Shown in pieces: positions 36,228-47,296 of a stretch of 64,000 bases of DNA (position 1 is the first letter of the stretch; every line of letters starts with the position of its first letter). The notes under the pieces are model-generated. The model was not told the DNA's origin. It saw nothing but the letters and a program-made list of their open reading frames with translations, and did no database searches. The stretch lies in NCBI RefSeq assembly GCF_964275005.1, contig NC_092695.1, positions 9,816,197 through 9,880,196 on the forward strand, in the 5' to 3' direction. This DNA is from Diadema setosum. Taxonomy: Eukaryota; Echinodermata; Echinoidea; Diadematoida; Diadematidae. Both the position numbers and the translations under genes were made by a program.

Positions 36228-37782
36228 GTTTGTTGACAAAGAAATTGAACAGAACTACCATGACCAGTTCACCCCCGAATACCTGCACGAGCAGTGTGAA
36301 GATGAGCAAGACGAAAAGCGCCGGAATCGCCGACGATCTTCGGAAACCATCTCCACAACCCGCTACAACACCCTCCTGGACGTGTCCATTGCCTTCACCA
36401 TGTTCATGCTCATTGGCATAGGCTGCTTCATGGCCCTGGACATCGCGCTGCCCTGGGCCGTCTGCTTTCCCATCGTCACCGTTCTCCAGCTGGTAGTGCT
36501 CCTCGCCGTCGTCCGCGAGGCCTTCTGCCGCGGGGTCGTCCTCGCCTGCGCCGAGTGCATCACCTTGCTGTTCCACCAGTGGTACCGGCGCCACATTGTC
36601 GGCGCCTTACTCCTCAGCTGCCCCATCCTCGCCGTGTACACCAACTACACCTGCGGCCTCGACTGCTTCGGCTCCAACCGGCTCTTCTTCTGCTTCCTGC
36701 TCATCGTTTCTCTCCTGCACTTCTGCAACTTTGTCCAGCTTAACTTGTGGATGAAGATGCTCCTGGCCCTTTTCAGTGGAGTCATACTGCTCATCTTGCT
36801 CTTTATATGCAATGCCTGTGATTCCCTGGTGGACCCCGACATCTTTGGATCCACACCGACGCCCTATGGCCTCCTGGAGACCACAGCAACCACAGAAGAG
36901 GAGATGTGCGAGTACAAGTCCCTCATGTATGTCATCCCCGAAGAGCTGGTTCTTGTCATCATCCTCCTCCTCGTCCTCATCTTCTTGCTCAACCGGGAGT
37001 ACGAGATTGGCTTCCGCCTCAACTACTACGCGAAGGTTCAGGCTTCGGCGGACCGAGAGCGCATGCAGCTGCTACAGCAGGAGGCGGAGTCCTTGCTGCA
37101 TCACATTGTGCCCCAGTTCGTGACAGAGCAGCTGCGCACCACCAAGAAGTTCTCCCAGAACCACGAGAATGTGGCCGTCATCTTCTGCAGCATCGTCAAC
37201 TTCAATGACTTCTACGAGGAGGCATATGAGGGGGGCAAAGAGTGCATTAGGGTCCTGCATGAACTCATCAGCGACTTTGATAACCTGCTGGGCGAGCCCA
37301 TGTTCGAAGAAGTGGAGAAGATCAAAACGATAGGTTCCACGTATATGGCAGCCTGCGGACTCCATCCCCGCAAGCAGTCCGAGACCGAGGCGCAGTCCAT
37401 CGAAAGACTAGTCACACTCATGGACTTTGCGCAGGAGATGATGAATAAGATCTCCCAATTCAACGAGGATGTGCTTAGCATGACAATTGGTGCATTCAAT
37501 TTCATCTTGAGGATAGGGTACAACCATGGGAAGCTGACGTCCGGTGTCATCGGCACCACAAAGCTCCTCTACGACATCTGGGGCGACACCGTGAATGTGG
37601 CCAGTCGCATGGACTCCACCGGCGTGCCCGGCCGCATCCAGGTGACGGAGCACTCCATGAAGGTGCTGGAGCCGTTCTTCGAGTTCGAGCAGCGTGGACT
37701 GGTCAAGGTGCGGGGCAAGGGGGAAATGATGACATACCTGGTGAAGAGCAAGAAAGCCACTCCACTGGAGCCCACGTCATGA
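36228..37782 (+). CDS. ADCY9: ADCY9-like adenylate cyclase, terminal coding exon (TM7-12 and C2 domain)
   Basis: One exon encodes 517 residues to the stop TGA at 37780-37782. After a basic stretch (KRRNRRR) come six hydrophobic segments, at about exon residues 52-73, 75-97, 122-140, 151-172, 174-194 and 239-254, with an NYT glycosylation sequon in the loop after the third. The C2 catalytic domain runs from about 37165 to 37740. Visible active-site residues are the adenine-binding Lys in EKIKTIGSTYMAA (37324-37326), the Asp of YDIWG (37573-37575), and Asn and Arg of NVASRMDSTG (37594-37596 and 37606-37608). The phosphate-binding Lys of RGKGEM is at 37717-37719. C2 lacks the metal-binding Asp pair, as is normal, since C1 supplies it. 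The sequences FYEEAYEGGKEC and GTTKLLYDIWGDTVN are type-9-like. The protein ends 14 residues after TYLV and so lacks a C2b tail. Confidence 0.93.
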
Positions 37783-37964
37783 GGTGAGAGGGGCACCTCC
37801 TCTTATAAATCCATCAACAGAATTAAAACATACGAGGATTGTTTGCAACAAGATAAACTTCCTCTTTGGATACTGTTTCTTTGAATAATTTGTAGTGAAG
37901 CAAAGCAACAGGAATAAATTGTAGATGGAAAATAGCACCTTGCTACAAATGTCATGGCCATCTA

Positions 37965-38171
37965 CTGTAAAACGAGGAATGTTCGCGTGCATTTTGATTT
38001 TGCGAATTTCGTGAGCACGTACATTTGCAAAATTAAAATGCGGGCAAAAGTTCTTGCCTATACAATATGCATTGGATGCCAGTGGCAATTCGCGAAAATT
38101 TCATGCTGCGAGAAAGGCCGTTGTCTCCAATTCGCGAAATTTTCATGCCGCGAATATATCGTGTTTTACAG
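37965..38171. mobile_element. CTGTAAAAC-family MITE, best-preserved copy
   Basis: It runs from CTGTAAAACGAGG to CGTGTTTTACAG, flanked by TA on both sides. The interior contains several TTCGCGAAA words and complementary AATTTCATGCCGCG-type segments. About 207 bp, non-coding. Confidence 0.85.
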
Positions 38172-38330
38172 TATACATGAGTGCACGAACACTATCTCCT
38201 ATGTGCAGCTCCAGCTAGCTATCGTGATCACCAGAGTTTGTGTCACTTTCGTTTAACTCTTTGTTGGCCTTGTGCATAGCAGAACCAAACTTGATATGTT
38301 ATGAGTATTGCTTTTTGAAATTGCTTTATT

Positions 38331-38481
38331 TTCTGTTCAAGGTTTGAAAATGAAAGCTCATCTTTAGGCAAACTAACCCCAATTTGCTATTATTAGTCAT
38401 GCAGTTTTCTGCTCAAGGCTTGAAAATGAAAGCACATCTTTAGACAAACTAACCTTACTTTGCTGTTATTAATCATGCAGT
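38331..38481. repeat. 76-bp tandem duplication
   Basis: Two adjacent copies, at 38331 and 38407, share the order TTGAAAATGAAAG, CATCTTTAG, CAAACTAACC and CATGCAGT with several substitutions between them. It is an old local duplication. Confidence 0.75.
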
Positions 38482-38517
38482 ACACATGAAAAGTCACCCC
38501 ATATTGTATGGGCTTTA

Positions 38518-38890
38518 AAGGGATGGTACAGTATTGGTGGAGATGAGAATTGGGTTTTTAACTTTTTTGCGAGATACCAAGAAAACACTTATAATATAGT
38601 ACAGAACATACCATTTTAAGAGGAATTCAAAGTTTATTTGATGAAAATCGGGTTTGGAATGACTGATACATCCAAAAACAAAGTAAAACAAAGCGATCAT
38701 AATAAAGTGTGGGTCCCACACTTCATTAGAATTGCTCTTGTTGGATATCTCAGCCATTTTAAAACAAATAAACGTTGAATTCCTCAAAGAATTACATGCT
38801 CTTTCATATTTCATAAGAGGTTTTTCATTATCTCACCAAAAAATGTTAGAAACCTGAAATTAGGTCTCAACCAAAACTATACCATCCCTT
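38518..38890. mobile_element. AAGGGATGGTACAGT MITE, copy 3
   Basis: The ends AAGGGATGGTACAGT and the complement of AAGGGATGGTATAGT abut TA. The interior matches the copies at 21697 and 24711 apart from small deletions near the middle. Confidence 0.85.
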
Positions 38891-39098
38891 TAAAGTACTT
38901 GTACTTGTCATACAGTGTTTGTACAGGACTACAATACTGGCTGAAGACTTTGAACTCTAGTCTTTGGTGACACATAATGGGCATGTGTACCAATGTCCAA
39001 TGTGTGAGTGGTGTCTTATTTCTAACATTCTGGTCTTCATTTGTGCATTATCATTTTCTATGTGTGACTGTTTCACAATGGAGTAGAATTTTGAAATA

Positions 39099-39341
39099 CC
39101 ATATGCACCAAATATTTAGCGAGTCTAAATTTTCATGAATCAGGATTTCCCGACAATTTCACAAGTGGTTAAATTCGCGATTGTGGAGTACAGTCCTAAA
39201 TGGTGAAATGTATGTGCATACATTGCTTTCATGTCGGAATAAGAGTTCATATTTTGGTATGTTTATAAATTTCCGAATAGCCCCTGATTTGCTGCAAAAT
39301 TCATGAAAATTAAAACCTCACAAAATATTCAGCGTATACAG
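39099..39341. mobile_element. CTGTATACGCC-family MITE, copy 3
   Basis: The left end is decayed (CCATATGCACC), while the right end AGCGTATACAG is intact. The interior carries the GCGAGTCTAAATTTTC and CGACAATTTC words shared with the copies at 8945 and 12736. Confidence 0.7.
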
Positions 39342-39479
39342 AATTTAGGGGATTAGGGTGATAATTTCCCAATCCTTAGTTAAGACTTGTTGTAGTTTCA
39401 TTTTTGGGGTTTTCTTTTTGCTGTTACCCTATATTTTTCATCACCAACAGACTGTCTCTTTTCTTCTCTTTCTGTACAG

Positions 39480-42400
39480 AAATGGTCCTCACTTCACCTT
39501 AGCAACAAAGAGCAGCCATTTCATCAGGGAGATGCGAGAATATCATCAACAGCCTTTAAACGAAACTCAGGCTGCATTCAAAAATTTCATAGGCAGAACT
39601 TCAGAAGAATCCCGTATGTGGCATGAAGAGTGCGTAGATCGGCTCGAAGCGTTTCCCTGGCAGAGCGTAGCGTCCGCGCTGCTACATAGAACCGCCCTGA
39701 TTTGTTTGCATGCATCGTCGTGGATCGTGCCCAGTCACTGCAAGAAGCCGGTGGTGTAATGCCACTCGTCCACCAAGGGAGTGTGCTGACAGAATCCTGT
39801 GGTTCAGAAGTATGATCATGTCATGATGGACAAATTTCTTGCACTGAGGAGGATGTGGGGGGGGGGGGGGGATGGGCTTTCTTCAAACTTGCTATCACTC
39901 ATTACGATTCAGCTGAAATATCCAAAGCTCCAATGAATTACGAGATCGAAATCGAATTCGTCAAGCCTGCAATGATGACGTAAGGAAATACAATCAGAGT
40001 GTATTATGTTAATCTTACTTCATCTGTTTTGTTTTTTTTCATTCTCATGAGTCTCTTCTTCTCTAGGTGTGCATGTGTGTATCCTTCTGTCTGTCCTTCC
40101 TTCTATCTCTCAATCTTTTTATCCATCTGTCTATTTATCTGTCTTGAGAGATCTGTATACAGTGCAATGTGTAGCTTGATTGGGGCTTTTGGTGCTCAGG
40201 AGTGCATTTGTTTTTTTTCAGCACCGGATATGTCGCCTGCTGATCATGCAATGTGTTCTGTAATCTAGTGGGAGTAGGAAGTTCAATTCTGTACGATGGA
40301 AGATTTTAAAGATGTAGTTTGTGTATAATACTGATCACGTCTCGGAGCCCATGCTTCAGTTTTTACCAACAGAATGCACTTCTGCACGGGTGAAGTGTTT
40401 GAAAGTAGCTGACATGTTCGCCTCTTCAGTCACTTAGTACTTGCATCATGGAGTTAATGATTCGTCGGTTAAAAAATTGATATTTTGAAAACAAAAAGTG
40501 TATGTATTGTATTTAAACTATGGGAATAATTAGCTCTCAGAAATCACATTGCATTCGGATATATATTGCACCAGGAATACTATATACGACATGTGTGCTT
40601 TTTTTTTCTTTTCATTCTTAATCTTACTTTCTTTCCACGTCGGTTGTTATGCAATTAATTTTCCTCAATAGATTTTACCAATGTTATGATATGATGGCTT
40701 GAAATAGAGAGGAGATTTTACAGGGTCTAGTATCAGTTTGTCAAGTAATGTAGATTCATTGATGTATCAGGAAATGCTAGTATCCGTTATGCAACCATTT
40801 TCATTTGATATTGCGCTCAGACAATTTTGATAGCGAATGATGCGGGCGGTGGACTGGATGGTATGATGAAACTTACTGAAATAATTGTATCCATGTGGAG
40901 TTGTATTTTGTTGATATAGGGATCTTTTTATATTTTGGGGGGTGTAATTACTAACAAATGTCTTTGTATAGTGCTACAAGTTTTTGTCCTGATTTCTGAA
41001 TTTCAACAAAGGAACTCAGACTCTTATGGTGCACTTTTCCGAGTGCCAATATATTTAACAACAAAAAAGTGACATTCCCTCTCCCCCCCCCCCCCCCCCA
41101 AGCAGTAATCATCTCCTGGTTTTCACAAATGCACTTTTAAGTTTGGGAATTTTAGTCACAATAACCACAAAACCATTTTCAGAGTAGACTGTATTTCTGG
41201 ACCGCTTTAGAGATAGAGAGAGATACACTTTAAGAGAGATGGCACTAACTTTTGTAAAAGTTTTAGTGAACATGCGTTTTCCAATCACTTCATTATTTTG
41301 TCAAATGTTGCATCATGCCTGTGAAACCAATGATTGAATTATGTAGTCTTCAAACTAACCTACTGTAGACCCACTGCAGTGCAACTTGAGTGAAGGTCAC
41401 TTTCTCTCCAGTATTTCATATTGTAGCTTGCAGACTGATAAAGTCACTGTCCAGAGTTATTTGCCAGTTTTAGCATCGCAAGCAATTTCTATAAAGTAGA
41501 TGGTCAGGTCTTGGCCATACTGAACTGTTGTTTTAAACACCTTCTCCACACCCCACCCCACCCCGCAAGAAACAGACAAACAAACAAACTCCCAAGACAA
41601 AACAGAGAATGCGACTTTTTACAGTGTGACAGTAATGTTCATTTCTAAATGATGTAGTCATTTTGATAAAGTTACAGAAATGTGTCATTTCCATGAAAGA
41701 AACACAGACATTTTTTTTTTTGAGGGGGAAGGGGGGACAAGAACACCATGACTCACTAAGAAATTAGAGGCATTTGACATTAAATCCCTTTTTATTTTTA
41801 TTTTGTTTCAAATTTTTAGATTGATCATACCCATTTTCACTACTAACCTCTCCTCTTCTCAAGTGTCCACCAGGTCTTTGTGATGCCATTGTAGGTGTTC
41901 AGATAAAGCGGGCCATGGGTGTGTAAGTTGAACGTTCCGATACAGTCATCACAGTACACTGCAAATGGCTTGGGGCGAACTTGAATGTGCATTGGTACGA
42001 AGTCTACTAGAATAACATTATGTGTATATGGGTGCCAAAGACAAAGAGAAGATGATTTCTTGATACCATATGATGTGGCTTATTGATTCTAATGCACTTT
42101 CTTTTTGTACATGTATTATTAATGAAATTCAGTGACGTGTGATGGCGTGATAACATGCTGTTTTATTTTTCTAGGTACAGCAACTAACAGACTTTTCATT
42201 TGCTTGTGAATTGTCACACACATTATCAAATATGTTTCCGGGCAGCTGTAATTTTATTCTTCTTCTTTTTTTTTTTTGAATAAGTAAATACTGGATTTGT
42301 CAACTATCCAAAAAATCACACACCTTTATATTCACTTATTCTTGTTTCTTCTTTGTATCTGGTTTTAATCAATGGATTTAGACTTCTGACAAGCTGGTAA

Positions 42401-43433
42401 TTGCAAAGATTCATGACAAAAATGATTAGGCATGATAATGAGGATAGCATTCTAGGATTTCTGGCTACCAATTTGCTTTTTCAATTCAGTGAGCGATGTA
42501 TAATTTTCTTTTTATCAAATCTAATGAAGCAATTCTGTGGTAGCCTGAAGTTTGCCTGTTCAATCATGATGCACTGTAACTAGGGGCACAGTTGATAGCA
42601 TCTAGATGATGGCTTTAAGAAGGGCAGTGTCTTTGTGTGTGGCTTATTGCTGTGTTGTTTGGAAGGGGGATCGAAACGCATCCAGATAGCATTTGTTTTT
42701 ATCCAAGTTCTAGGACTGAATGTTCTCAAAGGAATATCGTGCATGATGCATGTATGCCAGTGGCCCTGTGAGATTATGACGAGCTGTAATGGAGCTTGAT
42801 GCGTTTTGCACATCTCAGATATGGTTGTGTATCAAATCCAGGAATGAACTTGCACATGTGTCAGCTGTTGTTGTTTTGTTGTTGTTCTGTTATGACGAAA
42901 CCTGATGCAGTACAGAAGTTGACACCTCTGGTCGGAGAGGTGAATGCCGTGCTCTGTCATAAGCTGCAAAGTGTAATCTCACTCGCAGTAAAGACAGTAA
43001 ACAAAAGCACAAATTATCTGATACGATACCTCATCAATAAGTGTGAAATATCCATTATTCTTGATACATTGATTCATAGATGTGTCTTGAGGGCAGTATG
43101 AAGGGGACTGTTAAACAATCTCTGGAGTTGCCCCTTAAACCCACAGGCTCCCACAAGAACAAAAGGCCTATTAAAGGAGATTCCTGTCATCCTAAATATA
43201 AAATATCTCTTTGTACCTTGTGTCAAATTAAGTATGTGCATAGTGGTTTAAAGATCAGTAATGTTTCAGAGAGCTAGCAGGAGGGAAAAGGGTAAAATTT
43301 TGGAAATCTGGGACAGCAGTTTGGTTGTTACCTGGCATTCTAGTCCTGTAAGGTGATTGGAGGAATAGTCATCCAGTCATAGCAAACTTGTTTCATATGA
43401 CAAAATAGATGATGCAGGCACCAAGGGCTTTTT
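39480..43433 (+). other. Probable ADCY9 3'UTR, first part
   Basis: The sequence after the 39479 acceptor is open for 93 codons in one frame (to 39759). Splicing from the donor at 37784 would enter a different frame, and the stop has already been read, so this is treated as untranslated. It contains a C run at 41083-41099 and AT-rich segments typical of a long 3'UTR. No protein similarity was recognised. The extent is inferred and could be much shorter. Confidence 0.35.
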
Positions 43434-44515
43434 AGCTCACCTGAGCCAAAGGCTCAAGTGAGCTATTGCGATCGCCCTTCGTCCGGCGTCCGTCGTGCGT
43501 CGTGCGTCGTGCGTCGTCCGTCGTGCGTCGTCCGTCGTCCGTCGTGCGTCGTGCGTAAACTTTTACATTTTTATCTTCTTCTTGAAAACCCCAAGACCGA
43601 TTTTCATCAAACTTGGCAGGTAGCATCCCTAGGGGGTTAGGAACTCAATTTGTTAAAATGGGCACCATGCCCCACCCAGGGGGCCCCCAGGGGGGCCCAA
43701 ACCCCCAAAATTAAGGAATCTGTAAAAATCTTCTTCTCTAGAACCAGAAGTGATAGAGCTAAGTTAATACTATGAGTTAGTACATTAATGACTGTAGTTT
43801 CAAGTTTGTTCATGGCAGAATCAGGGGTGCCCCCCTTGGGACCCAGGGGAGGGGGGTGGGGAGGGGTCCTAATGGGGCCTAAATTATACATTTTCATCTT
43901 CTTCTTGAGAACCCCATGACCAATTTTCACCAAACTTGGCAGGTAGTATCCCTAGGGGGTTAGGATCTCAATTTGTTAAAATGGGCACCATGCCCCACCC
44001 AGGGGCCCCAGCGGGGCCAAACCCCCCAAAATGAAGGAATCTTTAAAAATCTTCTCTAGAATCAGAAGTTATAGAGCTAAGATAATACTATGAGTGAGTA
44101 CATTAATGACTGTAGTTTCAAGTTTGTTCATAGCAAATCCAGGGGTGCCCCTCTTGGGGGCAGGGGGGGGGGGGGGTTGGGAAGGTCCAAATGGGGGCCT
44201 GAATTGTACATTTTCATCTTCTTCCTGAAAACCTCATGATGGATTTTCGTCAAACTTGGCAGGTAGCATCCCTAGGGGGTCAGGATCTGAATTTATCAAA
44301 ATGGGCACCATGCCCCACCCAGAGGGCCCCAGGGGGCCCCCAATCCCCCCAAATGAAGGAATCTTTAAAAATTTCGGCCCTTATTGTACATTTTCATCTT
44401 CTACTTGAGAAGCCTGGTCAAATTTTAGTAGAGCTGTGAATAATTTAGATTAGTGACTGCGTGAAAGGTGAACTTGCGATACTCAGGTGAGCGCTAGACC
44501 CGCGGGTCTCTTGTT
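43434..44515. mobile_element. 1.1-kb AGCTCACCTGAGCC repeat with internal 320-bp units
   Basis: It begins AGCTCACCTGAGCC and ends ACTCAGGTGAGCGC plus a short GGGTCTCTTGTT tail, so GCTCACCTG is mirrored at the two ends. Next to the left end is a GTCGTGCGTCGTCC minisatellite (43480-43555). After it come three full or partial tandem units starting TACATTTTTATC/TACATTTTCATC at 43564, 43887 and 44207, with a final truncated start at 44387; the spacing is 323, 320 and 180 bases. Each unit carries TTTTCATCAAACTTGGCAGG and GGGCACCATGCCCCACCC. This is a well-known kind of marine invertebrate interspersed repeat. It has no coding capacity. Confidence 0.8.
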
Positions 44516-44645
44516 ATTCATTCAGTGGGCCACAAATGTCATACATACACACATGCCCATACACCACACTGTCTGTTCCGCCAGAGGAGATTAAGTCTTC
44601 TGATTCACTTAGCCAAACCTGAGAGCTGTTTAGATAACTTAACTA

Positions 44646-44875
44646 CAGTGTACACCATATATACTTGGCAAGTTCAATTTTTTTCATGTATTGGGACTTC
44701 CCAACAATTTCGCGAGTGGTTGTATTCGCGATCGTAGAGAAATGTATGCGTGCACATTGCATTCATGACGGGATCAGAGTTAATATATTTAAGTGTCGTT
44801 AAATTCCCGAATAGCACCCAGACCTGCGAGATTCGCAAAAATGAAAACCATGCAAAAGATACAATGTTTATACTC
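44646..44875. mobile_element. CTGTATACGCC-family MITE, decayed copy
   Basis: The left end CAGTGTACACCATATAT and the interior TTCGCGAGTGGTTGTATTCGCG match the order of the other copies. The right end is badly eroded (ATGTTTATACTC). Confidence 0.6.
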
Positions 44876-45776
44876 TGCCTGCCTCCCATGGAGCACTAGT
44901 TGGAATCCAACATTGTACTGGGATGCGCTGATGTCTTAAGGTATCACCATTTGCTCCTGGGTGAAGAGTAATACTGTGGATAAATGTCATTCAAGAAAAT
45001 GTAAGTGTTTCGTTGTTGGGATCTTGAACCCACAACCTTTGAACCACATGTTAAGTACCTTATAGCTAGACCACAATAACATACCCTAACAGCCAATGAA
45101 AATAACAGCCTGCCTGCTACTCAGGGCCACCTTAATACTTGTTTATGTAGATTGTGTGCAATTTCCTCTACCTGTCAGTCACTGGATTTTGGCCAGTCAG
45201 TCACACGGCGGTCACTTACAACTGACCCTCCCTTGCTTCCTTTGGCAGTCATCCACCAAATCAAATGCAATTTTACAGAGAAGGTGGTCCATTTAATTTG
45301 AAATTCAGATAATATGGCCAGCTGCCATTGCTCATTTGGTATCAGTTTAGATACAATTCATCATAAAACAAGGAGAAAGTTAGAATCGGTTTAAAGTTGA
45401 AGAGCATGTATTGAGCCATGTGGTCAAGCTGTTGGGATGCCATTGGTATTGATGGGTGCCACAGAAACATGTAGATTTGTTTTCTCTCAAGGCTGTCGGA
45501 CTGCAGCTCAATTTGAGGTGATCAGAATCCTTTGTACTCTAATTAGCGAGTCTCTACTGTGGCAAATCCAAAACAGGAACACTTGTGGACTCTTACTTGT
45601 CAACTGTTGAGAGCAGAGTTTTAAGAAGACACTTTGCTTTTTAAACAAGTCTAGAAGTGGGCCACCTTTTTATGTCCGACTTGCCTTTATAAAGCAGAAA
45701 AAAACAAACACAAAACAGCAGACTTGGCTAGTATCCAACTATATGTGATTATATGATTGTTTGGTTTGTGTGTGTG

Positions 45777-45819
<43 letters not shown>

Positions 45820-47141
45820 GTCGTTTCTACACATCTGCGATTACAGGTTACAAAAAGAAATCATTCCAGGAAAGAAAGGGCAACTAATGCAACATTAACA
45901 AAATATTTGCATTTGTATGTATTCCCACTTCAAGTCAGGGAATCTTTAATCTCATTTTCACATCTACTGACGTATCCGGAGTGCCCAAAGTTTGTATCTA
46001 GGGATTCATTTCATGTACTCGGCCAGTTGTTGGCTAGTTCTTAGTGAAAGCTTTCATGGTCTGTTCGCCCATTTAGTGTCAGAATATTGTATGGTAAATG
46101 CATATGCATCATGTGGAAATAATGCACATGTAGGGCAGTTATTGGTTGATATTGCCCAGCAAGAGGCTGAACTGCATGCACGTGGGATAGTTTTGAACGG
46201 TAGTGCGTGGGCACCATTTCCATCGGGCTTCTCACGCCAACTGAGAATTGCTCACATGATTGCAGTTGCTACGGCAGCAACCATGCAGCAACCAATCAGA
46301 TGTGATTATTTGAGTCGTTACCGTAGCAGCTGCAGCTTGACAGCAACTTGCAGTCATTGCAAACCCATTTGTGAAACAGCCACTTGTTCTTGTAGACTTT
46401 GGAGACTATTACATAGTGTCAGAATATCTGCATTTCAGCAGGTTCCTGGTTATCAGGCAGGAGTAGTTTGTTGCTTTTGTTTTTCTAACTCCTCCACAGT
46501 AGAAAAGATGGCAGAAGGGTACTGTATTCAAAATGCAATTGAAAATTTAAAAAAAACACCGAGTATTTGATTTCAATTGAAAACTACCATGTGACTGTAT
46601 GACTGTGTATAATCCATGATTTAAAATCTGTGATACATCTTTGAATGAGTTGTGCTGCAAGAAGCCATACTTTCTGTAGCACAGATTTAACAAGGATGGA
46701 GCTTACTACATGTACCAGTTTTGGGCAATACTGCTTGCCTGCTTGAGACAAGTTGTATGTGTTAGAAAAACCACTGGTGATGTACAAACATGTATTTGGG
46801 ATGAAAAGTAGGCATGTTTTTATACCTGTGCGTTCATAGTACCTGTAAACAGTACATACTACAATACTAAAATGCTATCAACATATGGTACAGAAAAGTG
46901 CAGTTTGTATTATAATTATAAATAATATTAAGTCAAGAGATGATATTGCATATGTGCTTTTAAATGAACTGTAAATGTAGATCATGGATGTATAAACTTT
47001 TTTATTATTATTTTGGTTTGAAGTTTGCTAATAATTAACCAAATTCTCTCTGTCTTTGCTGTGATATACAATGAATTTTTATTTGCAGAGTAACCTTACT
47101 AACCAATGGTAGATTGATATTGGATGTAATAAGGATGAACA
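44876..47141. other. Gene-free stretch, possible distal ADCY9 3'UTR
   Basis: Includes a (GT)n-(CGTG)n microsatellite at about 45766-45816. A 192-codon open frame at 45992-46570 has no recognisable domain and overlaps inverted GTTGCTACGGCAGC/CCGTAGCAGCTGC words, so it is more likely a degraded repeat than a gene. Confidence 0.35.
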
Positions 47142-47147
47142 AATAAA
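47142..47147 (+). terminator. Candidate poly(A) signal AATAAA
   Basis: AATAAA, with TATGCAATATAATTGCAA after it and a GT-rich TTGTTGTCTCTG at about 47167, forms a standard cleavage context. It is the best such site noticed on the + strand after the cyclase stop and could end its transcript. That would require a very long 3'UTR, so a nearer variant signal is equally possible. Confidence 0.35.
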
Positions 47148-47296
47148 ATATGCAATATAATTGCAATTGTTGTCTCTGTAGTTTTAATGAAGTACAGTCA
47201 AGTTGATATATTTGGGACTGGAGAAAAATCTATTGACTCTGAAGTGTTACATGCGCGTACACGGAGTTAGCATGTCCTAAAGGGGAATTCCAGACC

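Larger units (their letters stand above)
37784..39479 (+). other. Probable 3'UTR intron of ADCY9
   Basis: The stop codon and one further base are followed by GTGAGA, a near-ideal donor. At 39479 a strong acceptor, a pyrimidine tract ending CTTTCTGTACAG, precedes GC-richer sequence. With the stop one base before the junction, normal splicing would not trigger nonsense-mediated decay. The intron holds members of three MITE families (37965-38171, 38518-38890, 39099-39341) and a 76-bp tandem duplication. Inferred from splice consensus only; a transcript could also end without splicing here. Confidence 0.5.

Noticed and set aside
39358..39759. 133-codon frame across the 39479 acceptor as a C-terminal cyclase exon
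   Set aside because: Splicing from the only strong donor enters another frame after the stop codon has been passed. The translation has no similarity to the AC9 tail.
40215..40268. SPADHAMCSVI frame after a T-rich CAG acceptor, resembling the ADHAYCC motif of the cyclase C1 domain
   Set aside because: It is a handful of residues, ends at a stop, lies downstream of the C2 exon in the wrong order, and neighbouring codons show no cyclase similarity. Chance resemblance.
43480..43555. CRISPR-like array of GTCGTGCGTC units
   Set aside because: Short minisatellite without spacers inside a eukaryotic interspersed repeat.
45992..46570. 192-codon plus-strand frame with a Cys-rich end
   Set aside because: No known family, overlaps inverted GTTGCTACGGCAGC words typical of a decayed repeat, and codon use is unlike the cyclase exons.
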